64,000 nucleotides of DNA from an uncultured Prevotella sp. (lineage in GTDB: Bacteria > Bacteroidota > Bacteroidia > Bacteroidales > Bacteroidaceae), in NCBI GenBank assembly GCA_937906495.1, contig CALCVT010000102.1, positions 37,197-101,196 on the forward strand, in the 5' to 3' direction. The position numbers and the translations under genes are program-made. Under the pieces are notes generated by a model that was given only the letters and a program-made list of their open reading frames with translations, had not been told where the DNA came from and did not search any database. Positions 1-7,527 of the stretch are shown one piece after another (the stretch's first letter is position 1; each line of letters begins with the position of its first letter).

Positions 1-739
1 TATGAAGTAACTGCATAAGCACGGTTGATACGGCAAACACAGCCCCGAGAATTACCAACAAATGCGTATTGATAAATGCCTTGATGTCGGCATTCATAAA
101 AGAAAGGTCCTTGAGGCCTTTAAAGAGCATGAAGTAAAGAATAGAGGTAATGGCTATACCACCGAAAAAGCCTATTTTCCAACGCAAATTCTTAGTTATC
201 TGGAAGGTAAAGATAATACGTGTAAGATATTGGATAAGCGAACCGAAGACAAAGGCAATGGGCACACTCATAAAGATACCAAGTATCACCTCAAGTGCTT
301 TGGATGTATTCAAATAGTCGCCTATACCCAGAGCCAGTCCATCACCAGCCATTTTAATAAGCACAAAGGCGAACGAGGCTCCCAAAAGTTCAAATACCAT
401 CGATACGGTGGTTGACGTAGGCATACCAAACGAGTTGAAGATGTCGAGCAACACAATGTCGGTAACCATCACCGCAAGATAGATATACATCACTTCGCGG
501 TAACTAAAGTATTCCGGAGTGAATATACCATGCCGGGCAATATCCATCATTCCATTGCTCAAGATACATCCGGCAAATACACCTACCGATGCGATAATGA
601 GCAACGTACGGAAACGAGCCGTTCGCGACCCGATTGCCGAGTTCAAAAAGTTAACTGCGTCGTTGCTCACACCGACCCATAGGTCGAAGGCTGCAAGGAC
701 AAAAAGGAATATGACCATTCCAAGGTACATCCATTCCAT
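1..739 (-). CDS. PiT-family inorganic phosphate transporter (N-terminal part, cut by window edge)
   Basis: Integral membrane permease that imports inorganic phosphate. About 246 residues are visible, read from the ATG at 739 down to base 1 with no stop. The start MEWMYLGMVIF leads into a first membrane segment, followed by GVSNDAVNFLNSAIGSR, the PiT signature around the conserved Asn-Asp, and by a second conserved block MPTSTTVSMVFELLGA. Several hydrophobic segments follow. A second Met at codon 4 is an alternative start. The gene diverges from the PhoB-like regulator at 1167. Its minus-strand promoter has a good -7 element at 785-792 but no TTTG at the -33 place, where 11-bp repeats lie instead. 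This suggests activation by the neighbouring two-component system under phosphate limitation (inference). The C-terminal half lies outside the window. Confidence 0.88.
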   Translation of the reverse strand, partial: MEWMYLGMVIFLFVLAAFDLWVGVSNDAVNFLNSAIGSRTARFRTLLIIASVGVFAGCILSNGMMDIARHGIFTPEYFSYREVMYIYLAVMVTDIVLLDIFNSFGMPTSTTVSMVFELLGASFAFVLIKMAGDGLALGIGDYLNTSKALEVILGIFMSVPIAFVFGSLIQYLTRIIFTFQITKNLRWKIGFFGGIAITSILYFMLFKGLKDLSFMNADIKAFINTHLLVILGAVFAVSTVLMQLLH

Positions 740-784
740 ACTACATTTTCTTTTGTTGGGTTTGTATTGTTTGATTTACGGGTG

Positions 785-792
785 CAAAATTA
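785..792 (-). promoter_or_regulatory. -7 promoter element for the PiT transporter
   Basis: On the minus strand the sequence reads TAATTTTG, which fits the Bacteroidetes -7 consensus TAnnTTTG. It lies about 46 nt upstream of the PiT start. The expected -33 TTTG (around 813-816) is absent and that position is inside the 11-bp repeat array, as expected for an activator-dependent promoter. Confidence 0.5.
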
Positions 793-801
793 GACGTAGC
801 A

Positions 802-845
802 TGTTGGGGTTATGTGACAAAGGTGTTAAGAAGTTGTTACAATGC
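802..845. promoter_or_regulatory. Pho-box-like array: four 11-bp direct repeats
   Basis: Pentamers TGTTG, TGTGA, TGTTA and TGTTA begin at 802, 813, 824 and 835, exactly 11 bp apart. An 11-bp direct repeat with a TGT-A core is the architecture bound by PhoB-type OmpR regulators. The array covers the -33 region of the PiT promoter. Shorter versions occur nearby: minus-oriented pentamers at 880-884 and 891-895 (11 bp apart), and TATGA/TGTTA at 1062 and 1073 (11 bp apart), nearer the regulator gene. Confidence 0.5.
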
Positions 846-1166
846 CAGGGTTGCTCAAAAATGGGACCCGGAAAGCATATTACAACTCTGTAACATGGTA
901 TAAACCAAAGGGGTTTGGCCAACAAATATTACTGATTTCCAGCTGCAGACGTAACTTTCACAAAAAATTAACCTTACTCCCAGCTACAAGATGAAGGAAA
1001 AGCCGTAATATTGCATCGCCTTAGCAAATGGTGCATACGCTTGGCCTTTTGCAACAGGCTTTATGACAAAGATGTTACGCTGTTACAATCTCGCTAACAG
1101 CGTGCGAGCGCCAATTAAGGCCGGCCTTAGCCCGATTAACCATCACACCTACATATATATTATATT

Positions 1167-1838
1167 ATGGCTTATAAAATTCTTGTTGTTGACGATGAAC
1201 CCGATTTGCGCGAAATTCTGCAGTGTAACCTCGAAAGCGCCGGTTACGAAGTCGACACAGCCGAGTCGGCCGAGGAGGCGCTGCATATACTCTCGCCCGA
1301 ACACAACCTCATTTTACTTGACGTGATGCTCGGCGGGATGTCGGGTTTCCGAATGGCCGAAAAACTGCGCAAGGAACTCAAAAACCAAACGCCCATCATC
1401 TTTCTTACGGCCAAAGACACTGAGAACGACATGCTTACCGGCTTCTCGGCCGGAGGCGATGACTATATTTCAAAACCCTTTTCGCTACACGAGGTTCTGG
1501 CTCGTATCAAAGCCATTCTCCGCCGCGTACAAGTAGAGCCGGCATGCACCGAAATCAAAGTAGGCGGACTGGTTGTTGATTTTGTAAAAAAGGTAGTACG
1601 GGCCAACGATAAGGATGTCAGGCTCTCACCCAAGGAATTCGGCATTCTCAGCATGCTGGCCAAATCGCCCGGCCGTGTATTCTCGCGTGAGGAAATCTTA
1701 GCTGAAGTATGGCATGGCGACAGCTATGTTCTAGACCGCACCGTCGATGTACACATTGCCCGCATTCGACGCAAACTTGAGGACGAAGCGCACCACCTGA
1801 CTAACCGTCAGGGCTATGGCTACTGCTTTGAGGAATAA
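1167..1838 (+). CDS. phoB: OmpR/PhoB-family response regulator
   Basis: DNA-binding response regulator of 223 residues. The receiver domain (about 1-118) has the acidic pair Asp9-Asp10, phospho-acceptor Asp52 in LILLDVML, Thr81 in IIFLTAKD and Lys103 in YISKPF. The winged-helix output domain (about 128-223) ends in RTVDVHIARIRRKL and the usual GYGYCFEE terminus. A sensor kinase follows 141 bp downstream on the same strand. A phosphate transporter lies divergently upstream, with Pho-box-like repeats in between, so phosphate control is the best reading. The phoB name rests on that context; a generic OmpR-type regulator cannot be excluded. A perfect 14-bp palindrome (TAAGGCCGGCCTTA, 1116-1129) lies in the leader. 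Confidence 0.85.
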   Translation: MAYKILVVDDEPDLREILQCNLESAGYEVDTAESAEEALHILSPEHNLILLDVMLGGMSGFRMAEKLRKELKNQTPIIFLTAKDTENDMLTGFSAGGDDYISKPFSLHEVLARIKAILRRVQVEPACTEIKVGGLVVDFVKKVVRANDKDVRLSPKEFGILSMLAKSPGRVFSREEILAEVWHGDSYVLDRTVDVHIARIRRKLEDEAHHLTNRQGYGYCFEE

Positions 1839-1979
1839 GCCGGAGTTGAGGGTGGTGCACAAAAGCCATGCTGCCCGGCAACATCGCTGCTGCATGCTAT
1901 TACAACACTCTTTTCATCCCCCTAAATTCCCCCTTTTATTGCCTTACCTGGCATAGAACCATACTAACCCATCTGCCGA

Positions 1980-3752
1980 ATGACTTACCGTTCAAAGCTA
2001 CTCATCAACTTTATTGCGCTCTTTGCCGGATTTACCATGCTACTCGTGGTGTTCCAATATAACCGCGAGCGCATTTACAAGCGCGACTTGCTCGAGGCGC
2101 GGCTTGAAAGCTATGCCGATGTGGTGGCCGCCGAAGTCGAAACTTCAAAACAAGCCGGCGACTCGCTGCACTTTCTCAACCTGGCCGACCTGCTGCCCGA
2201 GGAATTGCGACTGACTGTTATCAGCCGGCGCGGTGTTGTGCTCTACGAATCGTCGAGCCACAGCATTGCAGATATGGACAACCACCACGACCGTTCTGAA
2301 GTTGAAACTGCCCTGCAACACCACATGGGATCGGACATCCGCATGTCAGAAACCGACAAGCACGAATACTTTTACTTTGCCAAAACTTACACCGGATACA
2401 TTGTACGTGTGGCCATGCCCTACGACAATTCGGTGCAAAGCCTCATGAAGGCCGACAACGTATTTCTTTGGTTCGTGCTAATGCTCTTTCCTGTGGCCAT
2501 TGTCATTCTGATTCAAATATCCGGGCACCTGGGAAAAGCTGTATCGGGCCTGCGCATCTTTATGAACTCGGCCGACCGCGGACTGGTAGACTACGACGAG
2601 ATTAAGTTCCCGAAAACCGAACTGGGCGAGATTGGGCATTCCATTATGCTTAAGTACAAGGAGTTGGAGGAATCAAACAAAAAAATTGCACGCCAGCGCG
2701 AACGCCTCATGCGCCACTTCCACTACTTTGAAGAGGGGATTGCCATCTTTACACCAGAGTGTAAAACAATCTACGCCAACCCGCGCTTTGTGCAATACGT
2801 CAATGTCATCCTCGACCACCCTACGGCCAACCTCGACACCATGTGGTGCTCCAAGCCATTTGCACCGGCCGTTGAATTTCTAAAAATTAACGGTGGTACT
2901 CGCCAGGGTACTGAAGAGGCGCCCATCTTCAGGTTTAACATACGCAGCGGGGGAAATACCTTCAGCGTACAGCAACTCATTTACAGCGACGGAAGTTTCG
3001 AAATTACTCTGGCCGACATTACTCGTGCTGAAAAGAACAAAAAGCTCAAACAACAGATGAGCAACAACATTACGCACGAACTGCGCACACCGGTGAGCAG
3101 CATTCGCGGATACATCGAAACTATCAACAATTGTCTCGGGCTGAGCGAAGAGCGCAAACGCTACTTCATGGAAAAAGCATACGCACAGGTGATACGCCTT
3201 ACCGACCTTATTCACGATGTGGCACTGATTACAAAAACCGAAGAAGCTGCCGAACTACTGCCACGCGAAGAAGTGGTACTAGCCAAGGTGGTGAACGATG
3301 CGCAGGAGGATTTGAACGAGCAGTTCAACACTACGCGCATGCAACTCATCACGCATATTCCCGACAAACTGACCATCAATGGTAACTACTCGCTGATTTA
3401 CTCCATCTTCCGCAACTTGATGGAAAACAGTTTGCGCTATGCCGGTGAGGACAAGGAAATACACATCAACTGCTATAATGTGACTGAGGAGTTTGTTTAC
3501 TTCTCGGTTTACGATACCGGGAACGGTGTGCCCGAAGAGCACCTTCCGCGCCTCTTTGAACGCTTTTACCGCATCACCGAAGGGCGCACGCGCGATAAAG
3601 GAGGAACGGGCCTAGGCTTGTCGATTGTTCGAAATGCTGTACAACTACACCACGGCGACATTTCGGTACGTAATCGAAAAGAAGGCGGATTGGAGTTCCT
3701 ATTCTCGCTCGAACGACAACCGGGAATTACCCGCGATTTTCAATCTTTATAA
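1980..3752 (+). CDS. phoR: PhoR-like membrane sensor histidine kinase
   Basis: Sensor kinase of 590 residues that should phosphorylate the regulator encoded just upstream. A membrane segment at about 8-25 is followed by a periplasmic domain of about 130 residues, a second membrane segment (about 162-181), a PAS-like stretch (about 250-350), then HisKA and HATPase domains. The H box is THELRTPVSS with His366. The N box begins at Asn479 (NLMENSLRYA), G1 is DTGNG at Asp512, and G2 is GGTGLGL at 541-547. All catalytic motifs are intact. The periplasmic sensor domain is larger than in E. coli PhoR, as in many Bacteroidetes PhoR-like kinases. The ligand is not evident from sequence, and the phosphate assignment is by neighbourhood. 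Confidence 0.85.
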   Translation: MTYRSKLLINFIALFAGFTMLLVVFQYNRERIYKRDLLEARLESYADVVAAEVETSKQAGDSLHFLNLADLLPEELRLTVISRRGVVLYESSSHSIADMDNHHDRSEVETALQHHMGSDIRMSETDKHEYFYFAKTYTGYIVRVAMPYDNSVQSLMKADNVFLWFVLMLFPVAIVILIQISGHLGKAVSGLRIFMNSADRGLVDYDEIKFPKTELGEIGHSIMLKYKELEESNKKIARQRERLMRHFHYFEEGIAIFTPECKTIYANPRFVQYVNVILDHPTANLDTMWCSKPFAPAVEFLKINGGTRQGTEEAPIFRFNIRSGGNTFSVQQLIYSDGSFEITLADITRAEKNKKLKQQMSNNITHELRTPVSSIRGYIETINNCLGLSEERKRYFMEKAYAQVIRLTDLIHDVALITKTEEAAELLPREEVVLAKVVNDAQEDLNEQFNTTRMQLITHIPDKLTINGNYSLIYSIFRNLMENSLRYAGEDKEIHINCYNVTEEFVYFSVYDTGNGVPEEHLPRLFERFYRITEGRTRDKGGTGLGLSIVRNAVQLHHGDISVRNRKEGGLEFLFSLERQPGITRDFQSL

Positions 3753-4031
3753 ATGTCTATCAAGTGCCGTTACGGAGTATTGAATGTGCTGCATCGCCCA
3801 CTCCGCAACGGTACTTTGCATGTAAAGGGCTGTAACGCTGCTATGCGATACTTTGATGAACGTTAATGATTCTCAAAAAACGCCATATCGACACTGCCCG
3901 GGGCTTTAAGCCATGCTAAATGCATACTTTACAAGGCTCTTCAAATCGTTTAAAGCAATAAACACCGGGTGTATAACTTTCAAAACACGGGATTAAAATG
4001 AACAAATGGCGCTGTAGTTTTAACTAATGGA

Positions 4032-4081
4032 GCGATAGAAATTACGGTCGGGGCGATAGAAAATTCTATCGCCCCGACCGT
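4032..4081. repeat. 21-bp-spaced GCGATAG repeat with an 18-bp perfect palindrome
   Basis: GCGATAG occurs at 4032 and 4053, 21 bp apart. The right part is a perfect inverted repeat: ACGGTCGGGGCGATAGAA (4044-4061) and its complement (4064-4081), separated by only two bases. The core word and the 21-bp spacing recur at 44291-44380. Confidence 0.8.
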
Positions 4082-4147
4082 TAACGCCCTTTTAGGGCTT
4101 CAAACTGCGGCCTTACGGCCTGTTTTCCAGTTTCTTATCTGCATTAA

Positions 4148-4192
4148 CACCAGGGGCTGGCTTGCTCACACAAGCCAGCCCCTGGTGCTTTT
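4148..4192 (+). terminator. Rho-independent terminator
   Basis: Perfect 17-bp stem: CACCAGGGGCTGGCTTG (4148-4164) and its complement (4171-4187), six-base loop, followed by CTTTT on the plus strand. The minus strand lacks a T tract, so this ends plus-strand transcription, presumably from phoBR or an unseen RNA. Confidence 0.8.
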
Positions 4193-4347
4193 ATGATATC
4201 GCCTCTCCTTTGCTTACGTACAAAGTTAAGTATTTTGAAACGCCGGAACAAATGCTTACTCCACCCTGCCCCCACAAAGGGCAGCAAGGAGATACAGCCA
4301 ATTGAGTAGTGCCAAATTTGTTGAACCTCCTACAACTGCATTTTTTA

Positions 4348-4881
4348 CTACTTGCGGAAAATGCTAAAGTTAACACTGCCGTAGGCACGGTGCTCCACAA
4401 AGCCCGGCAATTGGCTGAAATCGTTGTTCTTTCCGTGTTCGAGCACAAAGAGCGAGCCTTCCCTGAGTAACTTCGAGGCCATGACTCTTTGCGGCAGTTC
4501 GGGCAATTCGGGCAAGGCATAGGGCGGATCGGCAAACACCAAATCATAGGCCTGTCCGCAGCGTTCTATAAAACGCAAAGCATCGGCACAAAGAGGGTTC
4601 CAGGCCTCATCGGCCAACACCTTCTGACATTGTGCTATAAAGGCAAAGTGCCTACGGTCTTTTTCGACCGTTGTTACTTGTAAACAGCCGCGCGAGAGCA
4701 ACTCTAACGAGATGCTTCCGGTGCCACCAAAGAGGTCGAGCGCCGTAGTCTCTTCAAAATCGAGGTAGGCCCGCAGCACATTAAACAAATTCTCCTTGGC
4801 AAAGTCGGTTGTCGGGCGAGCCTTGAAGGTGCGGGGCACCTCAAAATGCCTTCCTTTATATTTTCCGGTTATAATTCGCAT
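4348..4881 (-). CDS. rsmD: 16S rRNA (guanine966-N2)-methyltransferase RsmD
   Basis: S-adenosylmethionine-dependent methyltransferase of 177 residues that modifies G966 of 16S rRNA during 30S assembly. It starts MRIITGKYKGRHFEVP, the typical RsmD N-terminus. The SAM-binding loop ALDLFGGTGSISLELLSRG and catalytic DPPY motif (FADPPYALPELP) are present. The ATG at 4881 is preferred over an upstream GTG at 4905, which overlaps the preceding gene; from 4881 the gap is five bases. It is the second gene of a minus-strand pair with the DUF3822 gene, an arrangement common in Bacteroidetes. Length and motifs are normal. Confidence 0.93.
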   Translation of the reverse strand: MRIITGKYKGRHFEVPRTFKARPTTDFAKENLFNVLRAYLDFEETTALDLFGGTGSISLELLSRGCLQVTTVEKDRRHFAFIAQCQKVLADEAWNPLCADALRFIERCGQAYDLVFADPPYALPELPELPQRVMASKLLREGSLFVLEHGKNNDFSQLPGFVEHRAYGSVNFSIFRK

Positions 4882-4886
4882 AATTC

Positions 4887-5666
4887 TTATTTTATCAAGG
4901 CACACATCAGGTCGTAAGGCACTTGGGGTGTTGTCGACACGATGTGGCGGTTAAACTCTGCAGCCGGATTAACGGCATATACACGTCTGGCATATTTGGC
5001 CAGTTCATCGACCAGCGCATTGCGCAGCATGGAGTCGCCTGCTACGAATAATGGTGCTGTTGCAAGGTCTACCCCTTGCTGTGTAGCAAGACTGAAGGTG
5101 TAGTAGCACATGTCCGAAAGTGTGCGCACGTTATAGGAGTTTAGCAGCACCAAGCGGCTGTCCTCCATAACAGCAATGATAGCCGTTCCGTCATGCTGGT
5201 AAACAAACAGGCGTTTGCCCTCGGCATTGCCCAACCCCTTACCTGCAAAATGCTGTAGCACAGGTCCGTATACCGAGGTATAGCGCACAGAGCCAAATGC
5301 CTCTTCAATGGTATGGCAGGTTGCCTGACTCAAGGCAAAGAGCAGTACAAGATTGGAGGCGGGCACTGTATCGTAAAATATACGTCGGCGCTCGCTCGAT
5401 GTAAAGCAGTAGTTGTAAATGCATTCGGCATCCTCCTCCTGAAATTCAGCAAGGGGCACTGGGGTAACCGGAGCATCAACCAGTACTTCTACACGGTCGA
5501 AAGGCTGTTTGAGCAACTCAAGCTGGCTCATGGCTTCGCGTAAATTAACTGTGAGCGAGGCCTGTGGCCGCACTTTATAGGGCTCAAAGTTAAACGCTAC
5601 CTCGCTCCCTCCTGCCCAGGTAGCAAAGCAGAGGTCGGTGTCGGATATGCGGATATACAGGTTCAA
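4887..5666 (-). CDS. DUF3822 family protein
   Basis: Protein of 259 residues matching the Bacteroidetes DUF3822 family, typically encoded next to rsmD as here (five-base gap). No signal peptide or membrane segment is seen. The fold is probably actin/RNase H-like: an N-terminal strand region (MNLYIRISDTDLCFATW) and later hydrophobic strand blocks such as LVLLFALSQATCHTIEEAFG and KRLFVYQHDGTAIIAVMEDSRLVLLNSYNV resemble the nucleotide-binding halves of that superfamily. The last point is inference from the strand pattern. No biochemical function is known to me. A role linked to RsmD or ribosome maturation is suggested only by co-transcription. Confidence 0.75.
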   Translation of the reverse strand: MNLYIRISDTDLCFATWAGGSEVAFNFEPYKVRPQASLTVNLREAMSQLELLKQPFDRVEVLVDAPVTPVPLAEFQEEDAECIYNYCFTSSERRRIFYDTVPASNLVLLFALSQATCHTIEEAFGSVRYTSVYGPVLQHFAGKGLGNAEGKRLFVYQHDGTAIIAVMEDSRLVLLNSYNVRTLSDMCYYTFSLATQQGVDLATAPLFVAGDSMLRNALVDELAKYARRVYAVNPAAEFNRHIVSTTPQVPYDLMCALIK

Positions 5667-5743
5667 GGTTCTGTCTGGGTATTAAGGGTTAAACAGTTTG
5701 TAGGCTCTGCCTTACCATGCCCTGCACACCCCACTGGCTGGTG

Positions 5744-6121
5744 TCAGCCTTTGAGTTTGCGGGCAAGTTTGCGCCACAAAGGGCGAGCAGCAAGAGCTAA
5801 TGCCACACCTAAGCTGTTGGCTGCAAAGTCAAGCCAGTCGGCGCTGCGATAAGTGGTAAGTTTATCTTGTGCAAGTTCTACCAGTCCACTCATGGCTATG
5901 GGCAGCAATACGGCCAGCAGCAACTGCCGGGTGCGCTCCCAGTGCAGCCCGCTGCGAAAATACTCTACCCAAAACACCGCACAGCTACCTAAATACATGG
6001 TGATGTGCACCCATTTGTCGAATCCGTCGAACATGCCTATGCGCATGCTGGGTGTGCGAAACAGGCAGAGGTACCAAATGAGCACAATGCAGATAAATGT
6101 AAACGGAAACTTGCGGAGCAT
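5744..6121 (-). CDS. VanZ-like membrane protein
   Basis: Small polytopic membrane protein of 125 residues. Four hydrophobic segments are visible: FTFICIVLIWYLCLF, ITMYLGSCAVFWVEYF, LLLAVLLPIAMSGLVELAQ and FAANSLGVALALAA. The conserved FDKWVH and SADWLDFAANSLG blocks are typical of the VanZ-like family. The ATG at 6121 follows the stop of the DUF4250 gene by one base, which fits translational coupling; longer in-frame starts would overlap that gene. VanZ-like proteins are linked to glycopeptide tolerance in some Gram-positives, but most family members have no known function and none is claimed here. Confidence 0.82.
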   Translation of the reverse strand: MLRKFPFTFICIVLIWYLCLFRTPSMRIGMFDGFDKWVHITMYLGSCAVFWVEYFRSGLHWERTRQLLLAVLLPIAMSGLVELAQDKLTTYRSADWLDFAANSLGVALALAARPLWRKLARKLKG

Positions 6122-6122
6122 A

Positions 6123-6299
6123 TTACCAAAACTTGTTTTGAGCAGCATTATACTCAAATCCGGCTTGTGCCAGCTGCTGTTCAATGGTTTCTTTGTCAAC
6201 GCCCATATCCTGGCATAGGGCATCGAGCGAATGGTATTCGTCGCGCAGTTTGGTATTCACTACGCTGAAAAGCATCATCGGGTCGTTGGGTAAAGTCAT
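6123..6299 (-). CDS. DUF4250 family small protein
   Basis: Small soluble protein of 58 residues, MTLPNDPMMLFS to the end NKFW. The core (VVNTKLRDEYHSLDALCQDMGVDKETIEQQLAQAGFEY) is strongly helical and fits a small helix-turn-helix-like fold. The family is widespread in Firmicutes and Bacteroidetes and unstudied. An upstream in-frame start at 6371 would add 24 residues without family likeness, so the ATG at 6299 is used. The stop is one base before the VanZ-like start, so the two are probably co-translated. Confidence 0.8.
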   Translation of the reverse strand: MTLPNDPMMLFSVVNTKLRDEYHSLDALCQDMGVDKETIEQQLAQAGFEYNAAQNKFW

Positions 6300-6377
6300 A
6301 GTTACTTGCTTATTATCGGAGGCAAAATTACGCAATCTTTTTTGTCTGCCCAAATAGGTTGGGGCTTGCATGGGGCC

Positions 6378-7346
6378 TTAGCGGGGCAGTTTGTCTATCA
6401 ATTCAAGGTTTTCCTTTAACTGTTCAAGGCGGCTTACACCTACAATAACACTGGTTACGGCCGGATGTTCGAGCACCCAGCGCATGGCATACTGCGAGAG
6501 TGTTTCGCCCCTTGCTGCAGCCTCGTTATTCCAGTTGTGTAATTGCACCAGGAGCTCGGGGGTAAGAGTTTCTTGCTTCAGGGTAAAATCGGTGCGCATA
6601 CGCGAGTCGGCCGGTATGCCGTCGAGGTAGCGGCTGGTGAGCAGTCCTTGTGCCAATGGCGAGAAGGCCATAAATCCACACCGCTCCTTGCCAACCACAT
6701 CGAGCACGCCATCGGTCTCGGCTGCTCGGTCGAGCAGATTGAGCCGGCCCTGATAGGCTAACAGACGCACGCCCTGTGCTTGAAGGTAGTGCACTGCATA
6801 TTCAGCAGCCTCGGCCGGCCAGCGCGAAATGCCGGCATAGAGAGCCTTGCCCTGATGCACAATGTCGGCCAGGGCTTGCAACGTTTCGTCGAGTGGAGTG
6901 TGAGGGTCAAAGCGGTGCGAATAAAAAAGGTCTACATAGTCCAACTTCATGCGCTTAAGGCTTTGGTCGATACTGGCCATGAGGTATTTGCGCGAACCCC
7001 AATTACCATAAGGTCCAGGCCACATGTCGTAACCGGCCTTTGTTGCTATAAAGAGTTCGTCGCGATAAGGACGGAACGACTCATCCATAACGCGGCCAAA
7101 GGTTTCTTCGGCTGTGCCGTAGGGAGGGCCGTAATTGTTAGCCAGGTCGAAGTGGGTGATGCCGTGGTCAAAGGCATAGTGGAGCATGCTGCGACTATCG
7201 GTATAAGGACGCGTGGCTCCAAAACCTTTCCACAGTCCAAGCGAAATTCGTGGCAGCAACACGCCGCTCTCGCCACACCTTTTATAGAGCAGGTCGGCTT
7301 TTGCATAGCGATCCGGAGCTGCCTGATAAGCTAGTGATTCTCTCAT
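6378..7346 (-). CDS. Aldo/keto reductase, YghZ/Kv-beta type
   Basis: NADPH-dependent oxidoreductase of 322 residues with a TIM barrel. The catalytic tetrad is complete: Asp67 and Tyr72 in FDLANNYG, Lys103 in IATKAGYD and His144 in FYSHRFD. The insert GYDMWPGPYGNWGSRKYL and the C-terminal SVIVGVSRLEQLKENL are characteristic of the group containing E. coli YghZ (L-glyceraldehyde 3-phosphate reductase). The likely role is reduction of small aldehydes or methylglyoxal; the true substrate cannot be read from sequence. Its stop lies 78 bp upstream of the DUF4250 start, so it may share the transcript. Confidence 0.9.
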   Translation of the reverse strand: MRESLAYQAAPDRYAKADLLYKRCGESGVLLPRISLGLWKGFGATRPYTDSRSMLHYAFDHGITHFDLANNYGPPYGTAEETFGRVMDESFRPYRDELFIATKAGYDMWPGPYGNWGSRKYLMASIDQSLKRMKLDYVDLFYSHRFDPHTPLDETLQALADIVHQGKALYAGISRWPAEAAEYAVHYLQAQGVRLLAYQGRLNLLDRAAETDGVLDVVGKERCGFMAFSPLAQGLLTSRYLDGIPADSRMRTDFTLKQETLTPELLVQLHNWNNEAAARGETLSQYAMRWVLEHPAVTSVIVGVSRLEQLKENLELIDKLPR

Positions 7347-7404
7347 AATACAACAATTGGGGGATGATTTATTTTCTATACAGGATGTAGTCTACAAGGA
7401 GCGC

Positions 7405-7422
7405 CGGCTGCTAAGCCGGCAT
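7405..7422. repeat. Short GC-rich hairpin between the reductase and RecD-like genes
   Basis: GCCGGCT and its complement AGCCGGC enclose a four-base loop. On the plus strand it is followed by ATTTCGTTTT; on the minus strand, where the genes lie, there is no T tract. A terminator role is therefore doubtful. A second weak hairpin (GTGCAAA...TTTGCAC) lies just to the right, around 7439-7458. The rest of 7347-7527 holds nothing recognisable. Confidence 0.35.
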
Positions 7423-7527
7423 TTCGTTTTCGGGTCAGGTGCAAAGAGTTTTTGCACGTTGTGCGCTACATAATAAGCCTAAACACTACGCTCCCGTTCC
7501 CATCAAAACCGGTGACAGCAAACTGCA

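Larger units (their letters stand above)
3753..4347. other. Non-coding region downstream of the sensor kinase
   Basis: About 600 bp without a credible gene. Just after the kinase stop, 3760-3776 can pair imperfectly with 3806-3823. The region then holds a two-copy 21-bp-spaced GCGATAG repeat with a long palindrome (4032-4081) and a strong plus-strand terminator (4148-4192), about 400 nt after the last coding base. Either the phoR transcript has a long 3' UTR or an undetected small RNA is present. No TAnnTTTG promoter was seen. Confidence 0.6.
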
